From Aquibacillus koreensis (GTDB lineage: Bacteria; Bacillota; Bacilli; Bacillales; Amphibacillaceae), in NCBI RefSeq assembly GCF_025154055.1, contig NZ_JAOALK010000033.1, positions 1 to 64,000 of the forward strand: a stretch of DNA of 64,000 nt. The letters are read 5' to 3'. This document shows positions 55,769 to 64,000 of the stretch, in pieces. Made by a program: the position numbers and the translations under genes. Position 1 is the first letter of the stretch. Each line of letters opens with the position of its first letter. The notes beneath the pieces were generated by a model, which saw only the letters and a program-made list of their open reading frames with translations, ran no database searches and was not told the origin of the DNA.

Positions 55769-55805
55769 AATAACGCTTGGGTTATAAAAATACCCAAGCG
55801 TTATT
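55769..55805 (+). terminator. yutG terminator
   Basis: AATAACGCTTGGGTA-type arm pairs perfectly over about 15 bp with TACCCAAGCGTTATT around TAAAAA, followed by GTCTTGTT. The T-run is weak. Confidence 0.7.
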
Positions 55806-55953
55806 GTCTTGTTAAACAAACGCACCATTTAACTTTCCTATAGTTGACATATTTTGTTAATTAGTTATTTCTTTTTCTAGACAAAAATGTGCATTGCCAT
55901 TCTAATCTAATTCTTTGTACTTCACGAATCCTCGCCTATCCGTTTACAAAATC

Positions 55954-56523
55954 CTACTCATTAGAATTTTTATAATATATTAGATTATCTGTCCATTCTC
56001 CAAATTCGAAAATTAACCCTTTTCTTGTACATTCATACTCCATTCCAATACTCTCTGCTAAATGGATGGAAGCAGCATTATCTAAATTGATATGGGCTTC
56101 GATACGGTGGAATTTCAAATGATTAAAAGCAATAGTAAGTGCTTCTTTTACCGCTTCTTTGCCGTATCCTTTTCGCCAAAACTGATTATGGATGGTGTAT
56201 CCTATTCTTCCCCATTGGAAGTCATCTCTTATTAAAGTTGAAAAATCCACCATTCCTAGATGTGTACCGTCTTCTTTTCTAAACACACCAAATACGTGTG
56301 CAGTATCTGTAAGTGCTAACTCTTGGTGTTTATCTACTAGATTATGAAACCACTCCTGCGTGCACGCACTCATGTCTATTTTCCCTTGATCATGGCGGTG
56401 TTGAGATGGATAACGGTTTTCAAATTCATTTAGCCAATTTTCATAATCAGCTTTCTGTAATGGTCTTATTACTAATCTTTCTGTTTCTGAAACAACCTCA
56501 AATTTTTCTTCTGTCAATTTCAA
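55954..56523 (-). CDS. GNAT acetyltransferase, RimJ/RimL-like
   Basis: A 189-residue GCN5-related acetyltransferase. VVSETERLVIRPLQKADYENW opens the domain; the acetyl-CoA loop is in HNQFWRKGYGKEAVKEAL (about residues 120-137), and the N-A-A-S segment of INLDNAASIHLAESIG is typical of the RimJ/RimL group. Substrate unknown. TTG 56523 behind AGAGGAGATG is the likely start; the frame from 56562 lacks a ribosome site. Confidence 0.83.
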   Translation of the reverse strand: MKLTEEKFEVVSETERLVIRPLQKADYENWLNEFENRYPSQHRHDQGKIDMSACTQEWFHNLVDKHQELALTDTAHVFGVFRKEDGTHLGMVDFSTLIRDDFQWGRIGYTIHNQFWRKGYGKEAVKEALTIAFNHLKFHRIEAHINLDNAASIHLAESIGMEYECTRKGLIFEFGEWTDNLIYYKNSNE

Positions 56524-56784
56524 TGTGACATCTCCTCTGTATAGACTTTTTCCTAAAGACAAAACCTGCTTTGATCATTTGATTTAGTTTATTTGCCATA
56601 AGACATCACACCTTTCAAATATAAATAGTACATTAATTAACATAAGGAACAGTATATAGCTTTTGTCATTATGCTATATAGGTTGAGAATGTGATTTAAT
56701 ACCTAATATTTAGCGTTTTGGTCTACTGATCGGTATTCTATTTCGTATGTCTCTCAACGGATACGTGACTACTTATGATTATAA

Positions 56785-57177
56785 TCAGGTTTCTTTTATG
56801 TTTATTTTTGTTTTCAAATTGATTATAAAAAAAGTAACCCACACCACAACAAGTGCTAACAATATTTTCACGAAAATAAAAGGAATCAACACAATAATGG
56901 AATAAGATGTGCTTACCCATAACAATAGCAATATAGTGATCTTTGCTCTTAGTGGAATCCCTTCTCCCGCTTTAAATTGCTTTATATATTTTCCTAACCA
57001 CCTATTATCTAATAACCATTGATGTAGTCGATTGGATGACTTTCCGTAACAGTAAGCAGATAACAATAATAACGGTGTAGTAGGTAAGAGTGGTAAGATG
57101 ATACCTAAGAGTCCCAAAATTAAACTTAGTGTACCGAATGAAATAAGTAAATATCTTTTTAAACCTTGCATGACCAT
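56785..57177 (-). CDS. DUF454 (YbaN-like) membrane protein
   Basis: A 130-residue inner-membrane protein with three hydrophobic segments. The DUF454 hallmark is LLGIILPLLPTTPLLLLSAYCYGKSSNRLHQWLL (about 22-55). Function unknown. GGGAG lies just before ATG 57177; the ATG two codons later is a good alternative. Follows mobA by 17 bases, so they are probably co-transcribed. Confidence 0.88.
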   Translation of the reverse strand: MVMQGLKRYLLISFGTLSLILGLLGIILPLLPTTPLLLLSAYCYGKSSNRLHQWLLDNRWLGKYIKQFKAGEGIPLRAKITILLLLWVSTSYSIIVLIPFIFVKILLALVVVWVTFFIINLKTKINIKET

Positions 57178-57194
57178 TACGCTCCCTATACTAG

Positions 57195-57794
57195 TTACTT
57201 TCTAGTGTTTCCATCTTTTCTATTAATAAAATTCGCATAATCCTCTTGTCGATTAATATTTATAAAAGGCATTTCATCATTCATTTTTACATATTTCACG
57301 TTAATTCTATCATGTAATTGTTGCATCGACCTTTGACTATGATCCAACTGGTCGAGGATAATTTCTTTGATTGATCCCCGATATAATGCTAACAGTGGTT
57401 GCATTTTACCTTTTACGATTGGAACAATGGCTTCTTTTGTATAATCTATTTGGTCGATCAGTTGTTTTATTATCGCTGCCTGTATAAACGGAACATCAAT
57501 CGGAACAACAATATACCAATTTGCCTCTTGTTTATCCATTCCCGTATAAATACCCGCGAGAGGACCATTCCCCTGATAAACTTGATCGGTAATTACATGA
57601 ACAGAGCTATCTATTTGCTCAAAAGATTCACTTAATATTGGGCTTGTCACCAATAATATCGTTGACGTATGACTTTTCAAAGCATCAATCGAGTATTGGT
57701 AAAATGGAAGATTTCCACGTTTTGCGAATGCCTTTGGCGATCCAAAACGCCTTGACTGACCACCTGCGAGAATAATCCCAGCCACCTCATCCAT
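57195..57794 (-). CDS. mobA: molybdenum cofactor guanylyltransferase MobA
   Basis: A 199-residue nucleotidyltransferase: LAGGQSRRFGSPKA at residues 9-22 binds GTP, and VPIDVPFIQAA holds the metal-binding aspartate. It forms bis-MGD-type cofactor for nitrate reductase and other molybdoenzymes. AAAGGAGGGGC lies before the ATG. Faces the fnr gene divergently. Confidence 0.93.
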   Translation of the reverse strand: MDEVAGIILAGGQSRRFGSPKAFAKRGNLPFYQYSIDALKSHTSTILLVTSPILSESFEQIDSSVHVITDQVYQGNGPLAGIYTGMDKQEANWYIVVPIDVPFIQAAIIKQLIDQIDYTKEAIVPIVKGKMQPLLALYRGSIKEIILDQLDHSQRSMQQLHDRINVKYVKMNDEMPFININRQEDYANFINRKDGNTRK

Positions 57795-57988
57795 TTTTGC
57801 CCCTCCTTTTCCTTAAAAATTCATACCTTTCTCACTCCACTATAATGGATCACTTTTAAAAGTGCTATGCTCGTGCACAAAAGTCATAATATTGTAACCT
57901 TCCCCCCATGTATGAACGCTTAGAAATGATAAGATAAGTATAGATACTATTTATACTTATAAGTGAAATAATGCGAAGAGGTGATGAC

Positions 57989-58714
57989 ATGGGATCAGCT
58001 TTACTTCAAAAACAAAGAAATAAAAAATCGGATTTAATTTCCAACGAATTAAGAGATTTATTAAAATCAATAGGCGTAACAAAAAAAATGCATAAAAATA
58101 GATATCTTTTCCGCGAAGGAACAGAAGCACATGAAATATACCTTATCCAATCTGGTATTGTTCAAATTGGTAAACTTACTGCTGAGGGAAAAGAGTTAAC
58201 ATTACGGATTTGTAAAGCAGACGATATTGTTGGAGAACTTACTTTGTTTTGTGATGATCCAAAATATATGCTCAGTTCTAAGATCATAGAAGCTGGTGAA
58301 GTATTGGTTATCAGTAAAGATCGATTAGAGCAAGAATTGATGTACAATCCTTCTCTCACCTTCGAATTTATGAAATGGACGAGTAATCATATGAGAAAAC
58401 TACAATCCAAGATGAGAGACTTGCTTCTTAATGGCAAAAAAGGAGCACTATATTCTACATTAATTCGTTTGTCAAATAGTTACGGCATCATGCAACCAAA
58501 TGGGATCTTAATTGATATCGTATTAACAAACAGTGAGCTTGCAAAGTTTTGTGTTGCAACACGCGAGAGTGTCAATCGTATGTTAAGTGAGCTTAGGAAA
58601 TTAGGGATTGTTTCCATAGATGATAAAGGAAGAATTACAATCCACGACCTCCAATATTTAAGAAGAGAGATTGGTTGTGAAAATTGCCCAATTGAAATCT
58701 GTAACATTGACTAA
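57989..58714 (+). CDS. fnr: Fnr anaerobic transcription regulator with C-terminal Fe-S cluster
   Basis: A 241-residue Crp/Fnr protein: cyclic-nucleotide-type beta-roll (about 30-115), dimer helix, and C-terminal helix-turn-helix with TRESVNRMLSELRK. The ligands of the Bacillus-type 4Fe-4S cluster are all present: C230, C233 and C238 plus D144, spaced as the C227, C230, C235 and D141 of B. subtilis Fnr. In the family the cluster senses oxygen and the protein activates nitrate respiration. ATG 57989 follows AGAGGTGAT; an upstream ATG at 57971 is rejected. Confidence 0.94.
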   Translation: MGSALLQKQRNKKSDLISNELRDLLKSIGVTKKMHKNRYLFREGTEAHEIYLIQSGIVQIGKLTAEGKELTLRICKADDIVGELTLFCDDPKYMLSSKIIEAGEVLVISKDRLEQELMYNPSLTFEFMKWTSNHMRKLQSKMRDLLLNGKKGALYSTLIRLSNSYGIMQPNGILIDIVLTNSELAKFCVATRESVNRMLSELRKLGIVSIDDKGRITIHDLQYLRREIGCENCPIEICNID

Positions 58715-58715
58715 G

Positions 58716-58744
58716 AAACGAGGCATCTTGTCTCGTTTTTTTAT
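58716..58744 (+). terminator. fnr terminator
   Basis: AAACGAG pairs with CTCGTTT, followed by TTTTTTATT; it reaches into the end of the convergent mobB gene. Confidence 0.8.
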
Positions 58745-59247
58745 TCCTCATGTTTTGCAAATAAATGAAGGTTATGCATGATCCAATTGATTGCCGCATC
58801 TGATGTTTCAAAAACTTGGTATTGCTCTGACTGTTCAATGGCTACCATACTAACAACTGCTACAACATTAGAAAGTTGTTTAAGTAAATCTAGATCCTCT
58901 TCCTCTCGAATTAATACTACTTTTCCAAAATGTTGTTGCTTAAAGCCTTCTATTACAACAAGTTCTACTTCCATCAGTTGATAAAACGTTAATATTTTTT
59001 CAATATCCCATATTGATTGTGAAAGAGAAAGTTGTAAAACACCCGCTCCCTCGACACCCGATACGACCGCTCCAGCTGCAAGATGTTTTTCGCTATCTGT
59101 ATTTTCAAACCCTAGTGGAACACCTCCGTGTCCATGATGTTTTAACGAGGCTACCTGTATCTTTCGTTCTTTTAATGCCGCTATTAATTGACAGGAAAAT
59201 GTAGTCTTTCCACTATTTTTGTATCCTACTATTTGGATTGGAATCAT
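58741..59247 (-). CDS. mobB: molybdopterin-guanine dinucleotide biosynthesis protein MobB
   Basis: A 168-residue P-loop protein: GYKNSGKTT at residues 8-16 and VVIEGFKQQ as the Walker B-like segment. MobB assists MobA in making guanylated molybdenum cofactor. AGGTG precedes the ATG. Separated from moaD by a terminator hairpin. Confidence 0.92.
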   Translation of the reverse strand: MIPIQIVGYKNSGKTTFSCQLIAALKERKIQVASLKHHGHGGVPLGFENTDSEKHLAAGAVVSGVEGAGVLQLSLSQSIWDIEKILTFYQLMEVELVVIEGFKQQHFGKVVLIREEEDLDLLKQLSNVVAVVSMVAIEQSEQYQVFETSDAAINWIMHNLHLFAKHEE

Positions 59248-59350
59248 ATGTACACCTGTTCTTTCTATATTATAAATAATTATACAATTTTAAAAGTGAA
59301 CTAAATCACAAAAACTAAAATTATTTTTTCCGAACTACCGTCAACCATAT

Positions 59351-59392
59351 GCAAAAGGATGCACCGTATTTAGAACGTGCATCCTTTTTTGC
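59351..59392 (-). terminator. moaD terminator
   Basis: AAAAGGATGCAC pairs with GTGCATCCTTTT around a 14-base loop, directly beyond the moaD stop. Confidence 0.8.
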
Positions 59393-59395
59393 ATA

Positions 59396-59629
59396 TTATC
59401 CTCCACTTACTGGAGGTATAATGGCCACTGTATCACCTTTTTTAATTACATCATCATCTAACGCGTATTCTTCATTAACAGCGACCATTACTTGATCGAG
59501 CTTTGAAAGATTATAATCGGATTGCAATCTTTCTTTTAATTCACGTACGTTTATTTCATCTATATTTAATTCTAGTTGATCCGTACCAGCATCTTCTTGT
59601 AATTGTGCAAATAAAAGTACTGTTATCAC
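59396..59629 (-). CDS. moaD: molybdopterin synthase small subunit
   Basis: A 77-residue ubiquitin-fold sulfur carrier ending in PPVSGG; the terminal Gly-Gly is thiocarboxylated by a MoeB-type enzyme not encoded here. Pairs with MoaE to convert precursor Z to molybdopterin. Starts six bases after the moaE stop. Confidence 0.94.
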   Translation of the reverse strand: MITVLLFAQLQEDAGTDQLELNIDEINVRELKERLQSDYNLSKLDQVMVAVNEEYALDDDVIKKGDTVAIIPPVSGG

Positions 59630-59635
59630 TCTATA

Positions 59636-60100
59636 TCATTCCTTTATATGAGGTTTTCCTTCTGGATAAGGAACATTTTCTAATTGATCACCAAGCCAAG
59701 TTTCTCCGTTTTCCCAGTGTTCTTTTTTCCAAATTGGGACGATTTGTTTGATTCGTTCGATCGCATATTCATTTGCCTCATACGCCGCTTTTCGATGTGG
59801 GGAGGAAACTGCAATTACAACAGCTATATCCGAAATATCCAAACGCCCGACACGATGTGTAATCGCTACTTCTGTGTTCGGCCATTTAGTTTGTATCTCT
59901 TTTCCAATCGTTGTTAGCATTTTAATGGCCATAGGTTTGTAAGCTTGATACTCTAAATAAAGCGTCCGTTTTCCTTTTGTCCATTCTCTAACCGTACCAA
60001 TGAAAGTAGTAATAGCTCCTGCATCTCTGCTCTCCACTTTTTTAACAATTTCATCTACTTGAATTGGTTCATCACTTATTTGAAAAAATTCCTGTGTCAT
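59636..60100 (-). CDS. moaE: molybdopterin synthase large subunit
   Basis: A 154-residue MoaE: HRVGRLDISDIAVVIAVSSPHRKAAYEANEYAIERIKQIVPIWKKEHW contains the catalytic lysine region (KKE). It uses MoaD thiocarboxylate to sulfurate precursor Z. ATG 60100 is chosen for AGGAG seven bases upstream over the ATG at 60118. Lies between moeA and moaD. Confidence 0.95.
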   Translation of the reverse strand: MTQEFFQISDEPIQVDEIVKKVESRDAGAITTFIGTVREWTKGKRTLYLEYQAYKPMAIKMLTTIGKEIQTKWPNTEVAITHRVGRLDISDIAVVIAVSSPHRKAAYEANEYAIERIKQIVPIWKKEHWENGETWLGDQLENVPYPEGKPHIKE

Positions 60101-60141
60101 TGTGATGCTCCTCTCCATCTTGTATTTATTTCATATAGAAA

Positions 60142-61401
60142 TCAGGAAGTAGTTCCTTCCTGGTCCTCTAATAATAGTACATCGACACCCATACCTTTTT
60201 CGTATGCTCGTGTTCCTCCTGGTAATTGAATCAATACATTTGCATGAGCTAAGGAAGTCACAACATTGGATTTATCTAATCCAGAAGGTGTAGCAATAAG
60301 TTGTCCATTCTCATAACGAAGATGTCCTCGAACAAATCGATCAAATGGATTAGGCTTCGGAAAATCAGCACCGAGTATTGCAACCGTTTTGTTTACATAA
60401 GGTCTACTTGATTGGAGGTGCGTCCGAATAATTGGTCTAACAAACAACTCCATTCCTACATAACACGCGGATGGATTGCCAGATAGACCAAATAGTAGCT
60501 TTCCATTTATTTCTGCGATCGTTGTTACACTCCCAGGGCGCATCGCAATTTTATTAAAAAGCACATTTGCGCCTAGCATCTTATAAATCTCTGGCAAATA
60601 GTCATAGTCACCAACAGAAACCCCGCCAGTTGTTATGAGAAAATCTACTTTTTCTAACGTATTTTTCACTTGTTCATAACACACTTCTAATTCATCACTA
60701 AATTGCCCGAAATAAATGGGATGTCCTCCAGCACGTTCAATTTGTGCATGGACCATATAGGCATTACTATTTCGTATTTTCCCAGGTTGAAGCGGTTCAT
60801 CGACTTGCAAGAGTTCGCTTCCAGTAGCAATAATGCCTATTGTTGGTTTCTTACTGACAGGAACATACTTATAACCAAACGTAGCTAATAGTGCAACAAT
60901 ACCAGGATTAATATAAGTGCCCTTTGATGCAAGTACAGTACCTTTTTTTGTATCTTCCCCTTGGAACGAAATGTTCTCACCAGACTTCATCTGTTTCTTT
61001 AAATCGAAATACGGTTTTCCACCCTGTTCGAATTCATTGGCCAGTTCTAACATCACAACCGCATCACAATCATCCGGCATTTGTGCACCTGTCATAATTC
61101 TAACCGCTTGTTTCTTACCGACAGGGCCTTCAAACACGCTACCCGCACCAATTTCGCCAATCACTTCAAGTGTCACTGGGTTATTTCTATTAGCTTCTTT
61201 CGTATCCTCTGCTCGAACAGCAAAGCCATCGTATGGCGAACGATCAAACATCGGGACATCATGGTCCGCAACTAGTTCTTCGCCTAAAAAACGTCCGTAG
61301 GCTTGTTCAATTGGAATCTCTTCGATTTGGCCTGTTTTTGCGTAAGCCATCACTTTTTTTATTGCTTCATTTACTTTGATCGGTCTTCTTTTCTCAACCA
61401 T
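60142..61401 (-). CDS. moeA: molybdopterin molybdotransferase MoeA
   Basis: A 419-residue enzyme inserting molybdate into adenylated molybdopterin. Segments: DVPMFDRSPYDGFAVRAEDT near residue 50, VRIMTGAQMPDDCDAVV, IIATGSELLQ near 190, and ITTGGVSVGDYDYLPE (catalytic aspartates). AAAGGAG before ATG 61401 decides the start. First gene of moeA-moaE-moaD; separated from moaA by dispersed repeat D. Confidence 0.96.
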   Translation of the reverse strand: MVEKRRPIKVNEAIKKVMAYAKTGQIEEIPIEQAYGRFLGEELVADHDVPMFDRSPYDGFAVRAEDTKEANRNNPVTLEVIGEIGAGSVFEGPVGKKQAVRIMTGAQMPDDCDAVVMLELANEFEQGGKPYFDLKKQMKSGENISFQGEDTKKGTVLASKGTYINPGIVALLATFGYKYVPVSKKPTIGIIATGSELLQVDEPLQPGKIRNSNAYMVHAQIERAGGHPIYFGQFSDELEVCYEQVKNTLEKVDFLITTGGVSVGDYDYLPEIYKMLGANVLFNKIAMRPGSVTTIAEINGKLLFGLSGNPSACYVGMELFVRPIIRTHLQSSRPYVNKTVAILGADFPKPNPFDRFVRGHLRYENGQLIATPSGLDKSNVVTSLAHANVLIQLPGGTRAYEKGMGVDVLLLEDQEGTTS

Positions 61402-61514
61402 ACGCTTCTCCTTTCTAATCACCAAATTATGTAAGAATGTATTCTAATGTGTATTTATTTAATTTACATAGTTGTTATAAAATGCTTATAAATAACACTG
61501 CGAGAGACGCAGAT

Positions 61515-61733
61515 ACTAGCGTAACGAGTTAAATTGGCGACACTCCTACGGGAACAGCGCGAGCCGAAGATCCACTCAGGAGCGCTCTTTGCGACTGAGT
61601 TAGCTGAGGCCGTGCCCGCAAGAGGAATCTGAACTTAGAAAAATCCGGGTTCTGGGATTTTTCGTGATTCCTCCTCGGAAAGGGAGCCAATTTCACTTGT
61701 GTAGCGGGTGCGACAGTTACTGCGGAGTTTATA
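61515..61733 (+). repeat. dispersed palindromic element, copy D
   Basis: Near-identical to copy B at 3276, including the palindromic insert at the same site (from about 61621). Terminal stem AGTTAAATTGGC (61527-61538) with GCCAATTTCACT (61686-61697), 11 of 12 paired. Ends in AGTTACTGCGGAGTTTATA. Occupies most of the gap between moaA and moeA. Confidence 0.85.
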
Positions 61734-61815
61734 TGAACTATCCAATACGATTATCTACTGAAATGCTTTGAATACTATTTTAATAGATAAATTACTCTAC
61801 TCGCAAAGCAAGAGC

Positions 61816-62832
61816 CTAGCCGCCGATATACGACATCTCAATCTTCTTTCTTGATCTAGCTGTTTCTTCTGTTCGTTCGTCGGAATAGCGATCTCCTCGC
61901 TTTTTCCACGTGGGCACAATTGCTTCCTTTAATGTTTCATCACTTACGTTTGAGCGAAGCACCTGCTTTAAGTCTAATCCATCAGAAGCAAATAAACACG
62001 TATAAAACTTCCCATCTGCTGCAATTCTTGCACGTGTGCATGTAGAACAAAATGACTCGGAAACGGAAGTAATAAACCCTACTTCTGCGTTAGTGCCGGC
62101 ATATCGATAACGTTTAGCTACTTCTCCCACATAGGCAGGGTCAACAGGTTCTAATTCAAAGTGTTCTACTAATTGTTGGTATAGTTCCTTTTTGGTTACT
62201 ACCTTTGTGAAATCCCAACCATTATGTTGGCCTACATCCATAAATTCAATAAAACGAAGTGTAATCCCTTGTTCTTTGAAGTATTTTGCCATTGGAACAA
62301 CTTGACTATCATTTAACCCTTTTTTGACAACCATGTTCACTTTGACCTCTAAACCAACCTCTTGTGCTTTTTTTATACCTGAAAGAATACGCTCTGTCCC
62401 TACACCACTATCATTTATCGATTTAAATAAATCATCCTCTAAAGCATCCAAACTAACATTCACTCGCTGTAGACCAGCTTTCTTTAAACTTTCAGCTTTC
62501 TTTTCCAATAAGGCGCCATTTGTTGTTAATCCAATATCTTCTAAAGGCTCAATGGCAACAAGCTTTTGGATTAATAAATCGATATCTTTACGTAATAAAG
62601 GCTCGCCACCAGTTAAACGGATTTTTTTAACTCCTAATTTTACAAACACCTTCGCTACCCGTTCGATCTCTTCAAATGTTAATAAATGTTCTTTGGGCAT
62701 AAACGCAAAATCTTTACCGAATACATCTCTAGGCATACAGTATGTACACCTGAAATTACAACGGTCGGTTACTGAGATACGAAGGTCGTGTAATTCCCTA
62801 CCAAACTTATCTTGAATTGGAGTATTTGTCAT
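61816..62832 (-). CDS. moaA: GTP 3',8-cyclase MoaA
   Basis: A 338-residue radical SAM enzyme, first step of molybdenum cofactor synthesis. N-terminal cluster C25, C29 and C32 in CNFRCTYC; C-terminal cluster in [21 protein letters not shown]; the protein ends in YIGG, the Gly-Gly tail needed by MoaA. The partner moaC is not in the window. RBS GGAGCG precedes the ATG. Confidence 0.97.
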   Translation of the reverse strand: MTNTPIQDKFGRELHDLRISVTDRCNFRCTYCMPRDVFGKDFAFMPKEHLLTFEEIERVAKVFVKLGVKKIRLTGGEPLLRKDIDLLIQKLVAIEPLEDIGLTTNGALLEKKAESLKKAGLQRVNVSLDALEDDLFKSINDSGVGTERILSGIKKAQEVGLEVKVNMVVKKGLNDSQVVPMAKYFKEQGITLRFIEFMDVGQHNGWDFTKVVTKKELYQQLVEHFELEPVDPAYVGEVAKRYRYAGTNAEVGFITSVSESFCSTCTRARIAADGKFYTCLFASDGLDLKQVLRSNVSDETLKEAIVPTWKKRGDRYSDERTEETARSRKKIEMSYIGG

Positions 62833-62886
62833 GGAATGATCGCTCCTACTTTATTTTTTCAAATAATATTGATGACCAAAATTGTT

Positions 62887-62936
62887 TAATTAGTTAAAAC
62901 GTCGCTACGAGGATGTAGCGACGCTTTAACTAATTA
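62887..62936. terminator. long inverted repeat between kinase and moaA
   Basis: TAATTAGTTAAA-CGTCGCTAC pairs with GTAGCGACG-TTTAACTAATTA around GAGGAT, about 21 pairs with a two-base irregularity. No T-run follows on either strand, so it may be a processing or attenuation site rather than a simple terminator. Confidence 0.6.
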
Positions 62937-62961
62937 CAACGCTAATGTATATGTTAGGTAG

Positions 62962-64000
62962 TTATGTTGTGATCTCCAATACAACTATTGTACCTTTCCC
63001 TGGTTCAGAACTGATATCAAAATCACCATTCACTGATTTTGCACGTTCCTCCATACTAATTAAACCGACACCTGCATTCAACTGATCTCTAACGAAACCT
63101 TTTCCTTCGTCTTCAATCACAACTCGAATGGTGTTTCCATCTTCTCTTAGTGTAACAGTGGCATGTTCTACTTCGGCATATTTCCGAATATTCGTAAGTG
63201 CTTCTTGAATAATACGATAGATGGTTATTTCTACATCACTAGAAGGCCTTTGATTTAAGTAGCAGTTAAATAAAACGTCAATCTGATAACTTTCCGAAAA
63301 TCGATTTAGAAAAGAGCGGATCGCAGGGACTAGTCCTAAATCATCAAGTACAGAAGGACGTAATTCCCATGAAAAGTCTCTCACTTCTTGAATTAAATTT
63401 GTAGCTTCATCAAGCATTTGATTAACTAATGGGTGGTCCACTTCTACACTCAACCGGTTTATTGTAATCAGATGGCTATACAGGTTTTGTCCAATACCAT
63501 CGTGGATCTCTCTTGATAAGCGTTTTCTCTCATCTTCCTCAACATCAATGATTCTTGTCATTGTTTTTTGGAGTTCTTCTTCTACTTTTTTTCGTTTGGT
63601 TATATCAAAACGAATCGATAAGTATTGATAAGGTTTACCGTCCTCATCAAGAAATGGAACAATCGTTGTATCTACCCAATAGTAGTTACCATCTTTCGCC
63701 TGGTTCTTAATTTCACCTTTCCACACCTTACCTGTTCCAATTGTTCTCCATAAGTCTTTAAAAAAGGAACGAGGATGAAACCCAGAATTAATGATGTTGT
63801 GTGTGTTCCCAATAAGTTCTTCCCGTGAATATTTTGATACACGAACAAACTGATCATTCACATACGTAATTCTACCGCGACGATCCGTTATTGCTACAAT
63901 AGAAGATTCATCCAAAGCAAATTTAATATCGACTAATTCTTCCACTGATTTTTTCAATTCATTAACGACACGTTTATGCTCGGTTATTTCTTTACGGATA
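62962..64000 (-). CDS. NarL/NreB-type sensor histidine kinase, partial (N-terminus outside window)
   Basis: The reading frame is open to the right edge, so the start lies beyond 64000; at least 346 residues are visible. Domains in order: charged helix, PAS domain (SIVAITDRRGRITYVND...LSIRFDITKRK), HisKA_3 with phospho-His in SREIHDGIGQN, and HATPase (ALTNIRKYAEVEHATV, DEGKGF, GVGLISMEERA). This class usually works with a NarL-type regulator. Its place beside moa and fnr genes suggests nitrate or oxygen sensing; that link is inference. Confidence 0.85.
   Translation of the reverse strand, partial: IRKEITEHKRVVNELKKSVEELVDIKFALDESSIVAITDRRGRITYVNDQFVRVSKYSREELIGNTHNIINSGFHPRSFFKDLWRTIGTGKVWKGEIKNQAKDGNYYWVDTTIVPFLDEDGKPYQYLSIRFDITKRKKVEEELQKTMTRIIDVEEDERKRLSREIHDGIGQNLYSHLITINRLSVEVDHPLVNQMLDEATNLIQEVRDFSWELRPSVLDDLGLVPAIRSFLNRFSESYQIDVLFNCYLNQRPSSDVEITIYRIIQEALTNIRKYAEVEHATVTLREDGNTIRVVIEDEGKGFVRDQLNAGVGLISMEERAKSVNGDFDISSEPGKGTIVVLEITT

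Noticed and set aside
56425-56600. 33-codon frame MANKLNQMIKAG... overlapping the GNAT start at 56523
   Set aside because: It has a moderate ribosome site but no recognisable family; it could be a leader peptide, but nothing else supports it.

Overview
The window is about 36 to 38 % GC by eye and carries Gram-positive style Shine-Dalgarno sites, many TTG and GTG starts, a T-box, an FMN riboswitch, and LexA and Fur boxes of the Bacillus type. Gene content and order follow the ytzC-ytkD, men, yugO-patB and yui-yum-yut blocks of Bacillus subtilis, joined here in a different arrangement. The source is a member of the Bacillaceae, plausibly of the Oceanobacillus/Virgibacillus type, and not B. subtilis itself. 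Nearly all of it is chromosomal core: no transposase, phage module, CRISPR array, rRNA or recognisable tRNA was seen.

Layout. 1-3.0 kb: leuS with a complete T-box leader. 3.0-3.5 kb: two dispersed palindromic repeats facing each other. 3.5-8.3 kb: ytzC, the tRNA-modification pair ytqA-ytqB, ytpB, ytoA and a C39-like peptidase. 8.3-12.4 kb: asnB, a 52-bp tandem array, and metK with an unusual structured leader. 12.6-15.8 kb: the ytlA-ytlC-ytlD ABC transporter and ytkD. 15.8-20.5 kb: small unknown genes, a Fur-box-preceded siderophore ATPase, a LexA-controlled Y-family polymerase, a second 52-bp array and a GNAT gene. 20.6-28.9 kb: menaquinone genes menF-menD-menH-menB-menE, with menA and a DHNA-CoA thioesterase diverging; menC is not present. 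28.9-31 kb: FMN-riboswitch-controlled ribU and an M42 peptidase. 31-37.3 kb: yugO, yugN, pgi, yuzA, yugI, yugF, patB. 37.3-43 kb: another dispersed repeat, a sodC-like lipoprotein, kapB, khtT-khtU, a stand-alone ptsH, deoD. 43-50 kb: yuiD, yuiC, yuiB, NADH dehydrogenase, YumC and a run of Fe-S/thiol proteins. 50-55.7 kb: a third 52-bp array, hom-thrC-thrB, yutH, yutG. 56-64 kb: mobA, a Fnr regulator with a C-terminal cysteine cluster, mobB, moaD, moaE, moeA, a fourth dispersed repeat, moaA and a partial histidine kinase. The last block fits anaerobic nitrate respiration.

The most interesting material is non-coding. (1) Three intergenic tandem arrays of different sequence all have a period of exactly 52 bp, and two of them align as diverged members of one family. 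(2) Four copies of a dispersed element of about 160 to 220 bp end in stems whose sequence differs from copy to copy while pairing is kept; two copies carry the same palindromic insert at the same site. (3) The metK leader has no S-box. Instead it has a good promoter, an 8-bp stem, a hairpin, and an 8-nt segment that exactly complements the 5' arm of an intrinsic terminator, which is the layout of an attenuator.
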